Assembly: GCA_043821725.1 (NCBI GenBank) | Contig: JBDRCM010000002.1 | Coordinates: 1 to 59,502, forward strand | DNA: 59,502 nt | Direction: 5' to 3' | From: CAYHSR01 sp043821725 | Lineage (GTDB): Bacteria > Patescibacteriota > Patescibacteriia > Magasanikbacterales > GWA2-37-8 | Shown: positions 42,571 through 50,121 of the stretch, piece by piece | Layout of the letters: the number at the start of each line of letters is the position of its first letter | Position numbering within the stretch: the first letter of the stretch is position 1 | The notes under the pieces: generated by a model | The model's database searches: none | The model's input: the letters and a program-made list of their open reading frames with translations, nothing else | What the model was told of the DNA's origin: nothing | Position numbers and translations under genes: made by a program

Positions 42571-42765
42571 TTAATTCAAACAATTATTGATAGTTTTTTC
42601 AATTTTTTTACTATTAATACCAATTATGTCACTTTTTTTATTGCGTCCGACTTTACCTGATTCTCTTGTATTAAAATGATTCTGCCCGCATGTTCTTTTT
42701 TTAAGTTTTCCTTTGCCGGTTTTTTTAAACCTTTTAGCCACTGCCTTGCAAGTTTTTTGTTTCAT
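42571..42765 (-). CDS. rpmI: Ribosomal protein L35 (bL35)
   Basis: 64 aa. KQKTCKAVAKRFKKTGKGKL then KKRTCGQNHFNTRESGKVGR, followed by KKSDIIGINSKKIEKTINNC. Sequence, size and place between infC and rplT all agree. Two Cys replace common residues (MPKxKTHxxxxKRFKxT). Confidence 0.95.
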   Translation of the reverse strand: MKQKTCKAVAKRFKKTGKGKLKKRTCGQNHFNTRESGKVGRNKKSDIIGINSKKIEKTINNCLN

Positions 42766-42849
42766 ATATCATTATTGATTAATTACAGGTTTCATTTTCT
42801 TCTCTAAGAAATCCGCCCGGATACCACACGGATTGCTACGAGGAGGGGT

Positions 42850-43395
42850 TTATTTTTTAGCTATAATTGTCGTTATTTTATTGAACTGCGATTCAATTTG
42901 CTGTTCACGCCTTACTTCTTCTTCAGCATTTATTGATTCAATGAATTTTTCAATTATTTCAAAACCCAAACTTTTTTGCTGATTTTCTCTTCCTCTTAAG
43001 ATAATTTCTATCTTAACTTTGTCTCCACTGTTTAAAAATTTTAATGTTCTTTTTTTCCTTATATCAAGATCATGTTGGCCGATTCGCAGTGACAAGCGAA
43101 TTCCTTTAGTATCAGTAACGTGCTGATGCGCCTTTCTTATTCTTTCTTCTTTTTCCATTCTGTATTTGTATTGTCCATAGTCGGTAATTTTTGCAACCGG
43201 CGGATCATTTTTTGGGTTTATAAGCACTAAATCCATGCCTTGAGTTTTTGCTTGCCTTATTGCTTCGGCAGTGTTCATTTCTCCCAGATTTTTTCCTTCA
43301 AAATCCAGCACAAGAACTTTTGGAGCTATAATTCTCTCATTAAAAAAAAGATTTCTTTTTGGCTGTACTTTTTTTCTTCTTCGTGAAATTCGCAT
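42850..43395 (-). CDS. infC: Translation initiation factor IF-3
   Basis: 181 aa. N-terminal domain: NLFFNERIIAPKVLVLDFEG, EAIRQAKTQGMDLVLINPKN and PPVAKITDYGQYKYRMEKEE. C-terminal domain: KGIRLSLRIGQHDLDIRKKR and TLKFLNSGDKVKIEIILRGR. It starts with ATG, not the AUU/ATC often used for autoregulation. Its ATG is only 10 nt after the 3' end of the tmRNA gene, so its mRNA leader must include tmRNA or come from cleavage. Confidence 0.97.
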   Translation of the reverse strand: MRISRRRKKVQPKRNLFFNERIIAPKVLVLDFEGKNLGEMNTAEAIRQAKTQGMDLVLINPKNDPPVAKITDYGQYKYRMEKEERIRKAHQHVTDTKGIRLSLRIGQHDLDIRKKRTLKFLNSGDKVKIEIILRGRENQQKSLGFEIIEKFIESINAEEEVRREQQIESQFNKITTIIAKK

Positions 43396-43405
43396 ATTTT
43401 TTTTG

Positions 43406-43807
43406 TGGAGGTGGCGGGAGTTGAACCCGCGTCCATTTGATTTTAATAATATCTTCTACATATTTAGTCCGCTTGTTGTTTGGAACCGCACGTAAGAAGC
43501 GAACAAAAACTTGCGGTTCGATTCGAAATTGCCTTTCAGAATTAAGGACTCGAAATTCCTAAATTCCTAAGCTCGATAATTGACACCGTCTTCACCTACC
43601 GAGCATGAGCGAGACGATGGGCAATCCCGCTAAAGCGGGCTGGGGTTTTTACGCCATTGCCGGAGCAAGAGAGTAGCTGTTAAACATTACTGCCACAGCG
43701 CTCTTTGCCCTATTGTACAAATTGGCATTTGTGTTTTTTGCCTTTTTAGGAGAAGGCGCTCCATATGCTGATATTACCAAAGATCAATGTCGAAGCCCAA
43801 CACCCCC
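43406..43807 (-). ncRNA. ssrA: tmRNA with a 30-residue tag
   Basis: The minus strand begins GGGGGTGTTGGGCTTCGACA and ends ACGCGGGTTCAACTCCCGCC then ACCTCCA, forming the alanyl-tRNA-like part (acceptor GGGGGTG/CACCTCC). The resume codon GCA at 43741 starts a frame to UAA 43649: it begins AKNTNANLYNRAKSAV and ends SYSLAPAMA (30 aa). Most tags are 8-15 aa, so this is long. CCA is not encoded. It frees stalled ribosomes together with SmpB. Confidence 0.95.
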
Positions 43808-43819
43808 TTGGGATAACAT

Positions 43820-44263
43820 TCATTTTAATTTAAGCGCGCGTTGAATTTCGCGATTTTGCGCTCTTTTCAGCAGAATATTCTTCTTATTGAATAATTTTTT
43901 TCCTTTTCCAATACCTATTTCTACCTTAATTAACCGACCTTTAGTATACACCCGAAGAGGTAAAATTGTCAAGCCCTTTTCATTCATTTTTCCCTTTATT
44001 TGTGCTATTTGATTTTTGTGAAGCAATAGTTTCCTCCAAACTTCAGGTTCGTAGTCATCCATTTTGCCTGCCGGCTTATATTTTGAAATATGCATATTGG
44101 TTATTCCCGGCTCGCTATTTTTTAAGGTGACATATGCCCCCTTTAAGTTTATCTGTCCGTTTTTTACTGCCTTTGTTTCAAAACCGCGCAACACAAGACC
44201 GGCCTCAATCTTATCAAGGATTTCATAATCAAAAAAAGCTTTTTTGTTGCGCGTAATTTCCAT
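43820..44263 (-). CDS. smpB: SsrA-binding protein SmpB
   Basis: 147 aa. NKKAFFDYEILDKIEAGLVL, GFETKAVKNGQINLKGAYVT, AGKMDDYEPEVWRKLLLHKN and ILPLRVYTKGRLIKVEIGIG are classic SmpB segments; the C-terminal helix is basic. Its stop is 12 nt before the tmRNA 5' end, so the two partners are likely made from one transcript. Confidence 0.97.
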   Translation of the reverse strand: MEITRNKKAFFDYEILDKIEAGLVLRGFETKAVKNGQINLKGAYVTLKNSEPGITNMHISKYKPAGKMDDYEPEVWRKLLLHKNQIAQIKGKMNEKGLTILPLRVYTKGRLIKVEIGIGKGKKLFNKKNILLKRAQNREIQRALKLK

Positions 44264-44288
44264 GCATATTAATAATAGCAGTAAATGC

Positions 44289-44317
44289 TTGTAAAATCAA
44301 GACATATTGGATATAAT
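44289..44317 (+). promoter_or_regulatory. Promoter for the polytopic membrane gene
   Basis: TTGTAA, 17 nt, TATAAT (perfect -10), 6 nt before ATG 44324, so a leaderless or near-leaderless mRNA is predicted. It lies in the 60-bp gap from divergent smpB. Confidence 0.6.
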
Positions 44318-44323
44318 GGACAC

Positions 44324-45124
44324 ATGATTTTAAAATTTAATAAAATTTCACTTCACCCGCGTTTTAGCTCAATTATTGACATTTTTATCAATATATTCTA
44401 CATTTACGCAGTAACTACTGTTAAAAGCTGGTGGGTTCTTATGGCCTTGCTGATTGGAAAGCAATTTGTTCATTTTATAATACTTAGCGCAACTTACCAT
44501 CCAACAAAGGCAATAAGATGGCGTAACTTTTTTTCGCTCTTCATTCTTAATCTCGGCGTAATAATGAGCATTATTTTTTTGGAGTGGAAAGTCGCGATAT
44601 ATATATTAGGGGCTGTCTATATAATACTTAGCGCTTCAAGCACATGGATGTTGCCAAATTCAGGCATTGGAGTTTCATTGGCAATCAAGCCCCATTTAAG
44701 ATGGAGATTCATTTCCACGGTTTTCGGCCTTGCTGGAACGATGACAGGAGTTCAGGCCATCATGGTGTTTCAGGTCGCTTACAGGGTAAACAATTGGATA
44801 TGGTTTGCATTGCTGGCCATCGTAAGCGTTTTAATAGCAATTTGGTGGTGGTGGGAATATGATATCAAATACAACAAATTATTTTTGTTATCGGCTCTTA
44901 TATTTTTTTTAATAATGATTGAAATTATCGCTGTAGTCGCCCTCTTGCCACTCGGATATTTAATTTCAGGATTGATATTAACGTGGATATGGTACATCGT
45001 TTGGCTTTTATTCAGATTTAATATGTCATCCGAAGGAATTAATTGGAAAAAGCAATCGCGTTTTATCATTTCAAATCTTTTAATTTTTATTTTATTTTTA
45101 TTTTTTATTGCTAAATGGAAATAG
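44324..45124 (+). CDS. Polytopic membrane protein, unknown
   Basis: 266 aa with eight or nine TM helices covering almost the whole chain, and a Trp-rich segment (IAIWWWWEYDIKYNKLFLLS). Positively charged loops RWRNFF and KPHLRWRF. I see no transporter motif. Start ATG 44324 is just after the promoter; an earlier in-frame start at 44285 overlaps the -35. It overlaps nothing but leads into the HtrA-like gene 4 nt later. Confidence 0.65.
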   Translation: MILKFNKISLHPRFSSIIDIFINIFYIYAVTTVKSWWVLMALLIGKQFVHFIILSATYHPTKAIRWRNFFSLFILNLGVIMSIIFLEWKVAIYILGAVYIILSASSTWMLPNSGIGVSLAIKPHLRWRFISTVFGLAGTMTGVQAIMVFQVAYRVNNWIWFALLAIVSVLIAIWWWWEYDIKYNKLFLLSALIFFLIMIEIIAVVALLPLGYLISGLILTWIWYIVWLLFRFNMSSEGINWKKQSRFIISNLLIFILFLFFIAKWK

Positions 45125-45128
45125 GACT

Positions 45129-46202
45129 ATGAAAAGAAAAATAGCGCCGCATCTGCCATCGCCCTCATGCAACTTAAAAAATCACACTTTGTTTCTTCGG
45201 ATGAAAAATATTTTCTTTGTAATTTTAATATGCGCGATGGTTTCCGTGCCCGTGTCTATTATTGTCGTGAGTTGGGTTTTGCCGTCAATTAGCGATAGCA
45301 GTATTTGGATAAATCAATTTAACAGGTCAGATCCAATCAATATTCAATTAAGTGATATTGAAAAAAAGGATTTGAAGACAAAAACCACGCTCATATATGA
45401 TCAACAAAAAATCGGCAGGAAAAATAGCTCTACAACAAGTAATATTTTTTTGGGCAGAGCCATTAATATCAGTTATGACGGCTGGACAGCACTTTATTAT
45501 CCGGAGTACAAAGCCGATGAATCCAACCTGTTGGGCGTTTCTCATGACAATCGTACATATATGTCAGAGCGTAGGATTTTTGACCGCCACACAGGCATTC
45601 TCTATCTTAAACTTAACTTAAAAGGGGATAATCTTCGCGTGGCAAATTTGGGCGCTGAAATAACGCCAACAGATGATTATTACGCGCTCACGCAAAATAG
45701 TTACGACCATATTAATATAAGCGGTCCGTATTTTATTGATTTTGGAGAACAAATAGATGCGGCGCCGAGAGTTAGGCATTCATTAAGCGGAAGTTATACG
45801 GCTAAGACGGGAAGTTTTATTGTGGATCGTTCCGGAAAGGTGGTGGGATTGATAGAGGATAGCGGGCATATCCTGCCTATGAAATACATAAACGGATTTG
45901 TACAGGATCTTTTAAGCAACAATTCTTTGCAGTATGTAACGCTCGGCGTCAGTGGATGGTTTAGCGCTCAGCGTCCAATCATCATTGACGACAAAAGCGT
46001 TCAAGGATTCCATGTCACAAAACTAAATTCAAATAAAAACGCGCTTAAAAGTGACGATATAATTCTTCTTATTAATGGAACAATTGTTGATGAGGATAAT
46101 TTATGGTATAATACAAGAGGAAAGAAGACAGCTGAACTTGTTGTCCTAAGAGGAGGAAACAGAATAACAATTTTAGCCGATGTATTGCCTGATTTGCAAT
46201 AA
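45129..46202 (+). CDS. HtrA/DegP-like protein with PDZ domain, degenerate protease
   Basis: 357 aa. One TM anchor near 27-50. A trypsin-like fold is suggested by GRAINISYDGWTALYYPEYK (normally G-x-G-x-x-I-x-x-D-G-x-x-x-T-N-x-H), DRHTGILYLKLN (normally D-L-A-x-L-K) and TAKTGSFIVDRSGKVVGLIE (normally G-N-S-G-G-P-x-x-N-x-x-G-x-V-V-G). The catalytic His position is not a His, so proteolysis is doubtful, while Asp and Ser equivalents may remain. A PDZ domain (LGVSGWFSAQRP, KLNSNKNALKSDDIILLING) ends the protein. It probably binds misfolded or envelope proteins. Confidence 0.7.
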   Translation: MKRKIAPHLPSPSCNLKNHTLFLRMKNIFFVILICAMVSVPVSIIVVSWVLPSISDSSIWINQFNRSDPINIQLSDIEKKDLKTKTTLIYDQQKIGRKNSSTTSNIFLGRAINISYDGWTALYYPEYKADESNLLGVSHDNRTYMSERRIFDRHTGILYLKLNLKGDNLRVANLGAEITPTDDYYALTQNSYDHINISGPYFIDFGEQIDAAPRVRHSLSGSYTAKTGSFIVDRSGKVVGLIEDSGHILPMKYINGFVQDLLSNNSLQYVTLGVSGWFSAQRPIIIDDKSVQGFHVTKLNSNKNALKSDDIILLINGTIVDEDNLWYNTRGKKTAELVVLRGGNRITILADVLPDLQ

Positions 46203-46281
46203 TAGATTAATAATAGATCAAAAAAATTATTTGAAAAAAATATAAGCCGAAAATCGGCAATATTTATATATTTTAAAAAAT

Positions 46282-46890
46282 ATGCATAAAATTATTTTAA
46301 AAAATTTGAGCGTAATATTTATTTGGGGTATAATATTTGCCACATTGTCATTGGCTTTGACCGTTTTTCTCCCAAAACAGTATAGCGCTGAAAGCAAGGT
46401 TTTAATCATTTCCAAAGACAGAAGCGGAGTGGATCCATATACTCAAGCAAAGTCAGCTGAGAGAATAGGAGAAAATTTAGCTCAGATTATGATGACAAGC
46501 GATTTTTTTGATAAAGTTGTTGAATCTAAACTGTATAGTTTAAGCGATAAGCAGTGGTCTAATTTAAGTGAAAGGCAAAAAAGAAAAAAATGGAAAAAAG
46601 ACGTGCAGGCAACCGTAATATACGGCACGAGCATAATGAATATCAAAACATTTGCCGCAGATAAAAATTCAGCCGTCTCTCTTTCAAAGGCAGTGTCTCA
46701 AACGCTTGCTTCCAGAGGATGGGAGTATGCCGGAGGCGATATAGCACTTAAGGTCGTTAACAGCCCAATTGCTTCGGTAATGCCGGCTAGGCCAAATTAT
46801 GCCATGAATGCAGTTCTTGCTTTTATACTCGGGGTATTAACTTCAATAATTTGGTTTGCAAATTATCGCAAGCATCATCTATTCCAATAA
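46282..46890 (+). CDS. Wzz-like polysaccharide chain-length/co-polymerase protein
   Basis: 202 aa with TM helices near 10-30 and 175-195. LPKQYSAESKVLIISKDRSG follows TM1, and VVNSPIASVMPARPNYAMNA precedes TM2: the Pro-rich pre-TM2 motif of Wzz/CapA-type proteins. They govern polymer length of surface glycans. The cytoplasmic kinase domain of CpsD/Wzc is absent. Much shorter than typical Wzz (about 320 aa), missing the middle coiled coil. Confidence 0.75.
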   Translation: MHKIILKNLSVIFIWGIIFATLSLALTVFLPKQYSAESKVLIISKDRSGVDPYTQAKSAERIGENLAQIMMTSDFFDKVVESKLYSLSDKQWSNLSERQKRKKWKKDVQATVIYGTSIMNIKTFAADKNSAVSLSKAVSQTLASRGWEYAGGDIALKVVNSPIASVMPARPNYAMNAVLAFILGVLTSIIWFANYRKHHLFQ

Positions 46891-46893
46891 AAT

Positions 46894-49443
46894 ATGTCAA
46901 AGTCCAGGGCAGAAGCAAAAATTTCTGCATTGGAAGAAAATCAAAAATCTGAAAATGACAAAGCATACAGGCCCGAAAATAAGGGTTCGCTATTGAAGTT
47001 GGTAAAAAAAAGTAATTTAGAAATTCCAGAAGAGAAAGTTGATAAAGAAGAAGAATTAACCCGCAAATTAAGAAGTTTGCGTTTCAAAGCCAAAGAACTT
47101 GACTTACAATTGAGCAATCAAAATCTGTCAATACTTCAAGCTAAACTTGAAAGTATAATTTTTCAACTTAGCTTGATAGAAATGCAGTTAAGCAGTGAAG
47201 AAGAAATTGATAGCGAGTCAAGAATCAATCAACTTGAACAACAATTGAGAGTAATTCAAGAACGGTTTGACGCAGGAACAGAGAAAAAACATGCGAGAGA
47301 AAGTGTTCCAGGGCAGAAAGAGTCAAGTTCTCCTTTAGGTGGAAATAAAGCCGATCAAGGAGGCGGAGGTAGTGGTGAAGGCGAAGGGCCTACAGATGAT
47401 GAAAATAAAATAAAGGAGCAAATAAAAGATGCTGAATTAAAAATGCAGACAGCAAAACGAATTGGGATAATAGAACCAGATACTGAATTTTATGAGCAGA
47501 TAAAGCTCGATATTATGCTTGCAAGATCAGACTGGATTATAATGACAAAAACTAAAAACGAGGTAAAAAAGAGGCAGAAAAAAGAACTTATTCAACGTAC
47601 GCTCAATTCAGTGGACATGATTTTGATTTTAGCCGAAAATATTAAAGATTTGAACCAGTTTTCTTTTGAAGCGCGTAAAATTGAGAATAGAGAAATAAGA
47701 GAGGAAGTTTCAATAAGAATTGACAGATTGAGCGATTATATTTCATTCCAAAAAAATTCATTGAATAATGATAATACCAATTCATTTAGCAGTTTATCTA
47801 AATCATTTAAATCTGCTCTTGACAAAATAAAACAAGACATGGATATTTTAGTTGGAAGGGATTTACAAGACAAAAAAAGCAAAGAAAGAGATTTGGCAAG
47901 AGCATTTGATGAAAAAACTGAAGAGTATAAAAGAAAAAGCTTACAAGAGAGTAAGCTAACAAAAGAGAGTAAGATACGAGATCAAAGTTCAAAACAGCCA
48001 CAAGAACAAGCGCAAACGCGATTTGAGGAAGATAGTCAGGAAAAAGTTAAAGAAGAAGCTGTTAAAATTAGCGGATATGATTTTTTAAAGCCAATATCCG
48101 ATGAATTATTAAGAAAGCAGTGGCCGTTGATAATAGAATTGTGGAAAGAGAATAAAACGGAAGACGTGAAGAATGTAATACAAAAAACAGTGAGTATTTT
48201 AGTGAAAAATATTTATGGGCTGGCAGAAGAATATATTTATTTGCACAAACCAATGATCCAAATGATTTCAACGAGCATATTTGGCAGAATATCTGAAATT
48301 GTCGAGCAAGCAACCAAAGGCGTCAAGCTGAACGTTTTTCAAAGAATGAGCCGTAACAAAGAAGCCATAAAAGCAATAAAATCTTTTTCAATGATTCAGC
48401 CGGATCAAATAAGCAGGGTATTCAGCGCTGCAATCGCCAAGCATGCGGATCAGAGTTTGCATGTTGATGAACACTTGATTGACGATGAACGAGAATTGCA
48501 GTCAAGAATAAATTTTTTGAAAGAACAGTCCGCCAAGAGTAAAACCACGCACAGTCCTAAAAAAATCGCTCGTCTTAAATCCCTTGTAAGAGCTGGAGCA
48601 GTTGGACTTGGAATTATGGTTGGATTGGCAACATATGAAAGTATAAAAGATATTGGAAACTGCGAACCCGAGGATACCACTGAGATTGATAAAGAAATTC
48701 AGAAAAAGGTTAAGAAAATAATAGATCAGGGTATTGATGATGAAAAAAAAGCAAAAGCCAAAACGGAAATTATTACAGAACCGTTTGAAGATGGAAGCCA
48801 CATTTCCAGCCAAAAGGATGTTGTTGGACAAGATAAAAATATTTCAAAGGGCGAAAGCTCGCAGGAAAAGCCAAATCAAGCAGGGCGGGATAAGGCCGAC
48901 TTATTTGATAAAAGTCCGGCTATTTCTTTGGCTAAAGCAAATAAAGATACAAAACCACAAACAAAATCTGAATCAAGAGCCAATATAAAAATCAGTGATC
49001 TATTAAAAGAGCAACAAAAAAGAAAGAGGCCCGGCAAAAACCAGTCGGAAATAGCAAGGCGTGAAATGAAAAAAATGGGTTTAGCGCCCAAAAAGCTTCG
49101 GTTAGAAACAAAACAAAGTATTGAAGAAAAAGGTTCTAAAGTCATAAGAGATCTTGCTCCGCTAAATGTAGCTCAAATAGCGGACAACATCATGTTCGCA
49201 AAAATGCCTAAGAGCAATGAGAGTTACAAAAAGTATGGTTATGCCGATTACATAACAAAGCAGTGTAATAGTGGCTTGCTTGAAGAATTGCCTAACAAAT
49301 ACGCTCCAATGGATTCAAAAAATGCGCTTGATGATGTTGATGAGTTTTTAGATCAGATGCGAGCGCTTGCAAAAAAAGGAAACAAGGAGGGGATTAAACA
49401 TTTGATTGAGTGGAATCTAATGAATTGGCAGGAGCATTTTTGA
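46894..49443 (+). CDS. Large coiled-coil protein with one TM helix, unknown
   Basis: 849 aa. Residues 45-130 form a coiled coil (LRSLRFKAKELDLQLSNQNL), then a Gly-rich linker (GGGGSGEGEG near 160), a helical part (170-330), a Lys/Glu/Gln-rich stretch (330-390), a folded helical region (390-540) and one probable TM helix near 568-585 (AGAVGLGIMVGLATYESI). After it come acidic and basic low-complexity parts. It follows the Wzz-like gene by 3 nt. The stop is UGA at 49441; the frame stays open beyond it (see next entry). Function unknown. Confidence 0.7.
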   Translation: MSKSRAEAKISALEENQKSENDKAYRPENKGSLLKLVKKSNLEIPEEKVDKEEELTRKLRSLRFKAKELDLQLSNQNLSILQAKLESIIFQLSLIEMQLSSEEEIDSESRINQLEQQLRVIQERFDAGTEKKHARESVPGQKESSSPLGGNKADQGGGGSGEGEGPTDDENKIKEQIKDAELKMQTAKRIGIIEPDTEFYEQIKLDIMLARSDWIIMTKTKNEVKKRQKKELIQRTLNSVDMILILAENIKDLNQFSFEARKIENREIREEVSIRIDRLSDYISFQKNSLNNDNTNSFSSLSKSFKSALDKIKQDMDILVGRDLQDKKSKERDLARAFDEKTEEYKRKSLQESKLTKESKIRDQSSKQPQEQAQTRFEEDSQEKVKEEAVKISGYDFLKPISDELLRKQWPLIIELWKENKTEDVKNVIQKTVSILVKNIYGLAEEYIYLHKPMIQMISTSIFGRISEIVEQATKGVKLNVFQRMSRNKEAIKAIKSFSMIQPDQISRVFSAAIAKHADQSLHVDEHLIDDERELQSRINFLKEQSAKSKTTHSPKKIARLKSLVRAGAVGLGIMVGLATYESIKDIGNCEPEDTTEIDKEIQKKVKKIIDQGIDDEKKAKAKTEIITEPFEDGSHISSQKDVVGQDKNISKGESSQEKPNQAGRDKADLFDKSPAISLAKANKDTKPQTKSESRANIKISDLLKEQQKRKRPGKNQSEIARREMKKMGLAPKKLRLETKQSIEEKGSKVIRDLAPLNVAQIADNIMFAKMPKSNESYKKYGYADYITKQCNSGLLEELPNKYAPMDSKNALDDVDEFLDQMRALAKKGNKEGIKHLIEWNLMNWQEHF

Positions 49444-49785
49444 AAAATATTTGATTTTGATTCTCTTCACAAAGATGTAAAAGACAAGAAAGAAAGTATT
49501 AAGAGGGATAGCATGGAAGCAGACCTGCTGAACAGATATGCAAAAAAGAACCGCCACAAAATAATTTGGAATTATACTTCAAAAGACAACTACATGCCGG
49601 ACAGCATTAAAATAGATAAAATGTTAATAAGGATGATAAAAAAACATCTTGTTTATAAAAGAATAGGCATGCAATATAATGAGCCCTCTGAATTCGCCAA
49701 AAGAATGCAGCTTGAATTGGGAATAGAAATTGATTCCAAAACGGCCTCTAAAATGTTAAAAAGTATATTTTATTACAATCAGTAA
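49444..49785 (+). pseudogene. In-frame continuation of the coiled-coil gene after UGA
   Basis: Immediately after the UGA at 49441-49443 the same frame codes KIFDFDSLHKDVKDKKESIK, RDSMEADLLNRYAKKNRHKI and, to UAA 49785, PSEFAKRMQLELGIEIDSKT. 113 codons without a stop make chance unlikely. It could be a separate 90-aa gene from ATG 49513 (weak GAGGGATAGC site), or the true C-terminus lost by a point mutation. Confidence 0.5.
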
Positions 49786-49886
49786 TGAAATATTGTTTAG
49801 ATTATCACCCTCTGTTTGCTAATTTTGTTTATGAATTATAAAACGTCCTACGCGTTATGTGGCCGTTTTATGTTTTTAAGTTAATA

Positions 49887-50121
49887 GGGCCTACCACCAA
49901 ATACCATTTCTACTGCAATTTATAAATTATGGCCAAAATCGTTTCAAAATTTCTTGGCTTATCTTACAGATAGTCCTCAAAATTTTTTATCAAGCGAAGC
50001 GAGAGAAAAGAAAAATGATAATTTTTCTTTTCCGAGCGAGCGAAGATAACTATGGAATTATCAACAATTTTGTCTCATAATTTATCAATTTCGTCACGAA
50101 AGCGCATTTGGCGACAGACCC
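49887..50121. mobile_element. Inverted-repeat element, copy 4 (235 bp), at the clpB stop codon
   Basis: GGGCCTACCACCAAAT to ATTTGGCGACAGACCC, flanked by exact TAATA (49882-49886 and 50122-50126). The last element base (50121) is the third base of the clpB UAG stop on the minus strand, the first two coming from the target duplication. So insertion left the clpB product unchanged at its last residue. Confidence 0.88.

Noticed and set aside
42850..43395. Non-canonical AUU start for infC
   Set aside because: The frame opens with a normal ATG at 43395 and the protein begins where IF-3 should.
46894..49785. Recoded UGA (genetic code 25)
   Set aside because: nnrD, tpiA, the yidC-like gene and others end sensibly at UGA, and conserved proteins do not need UGA as glycine.
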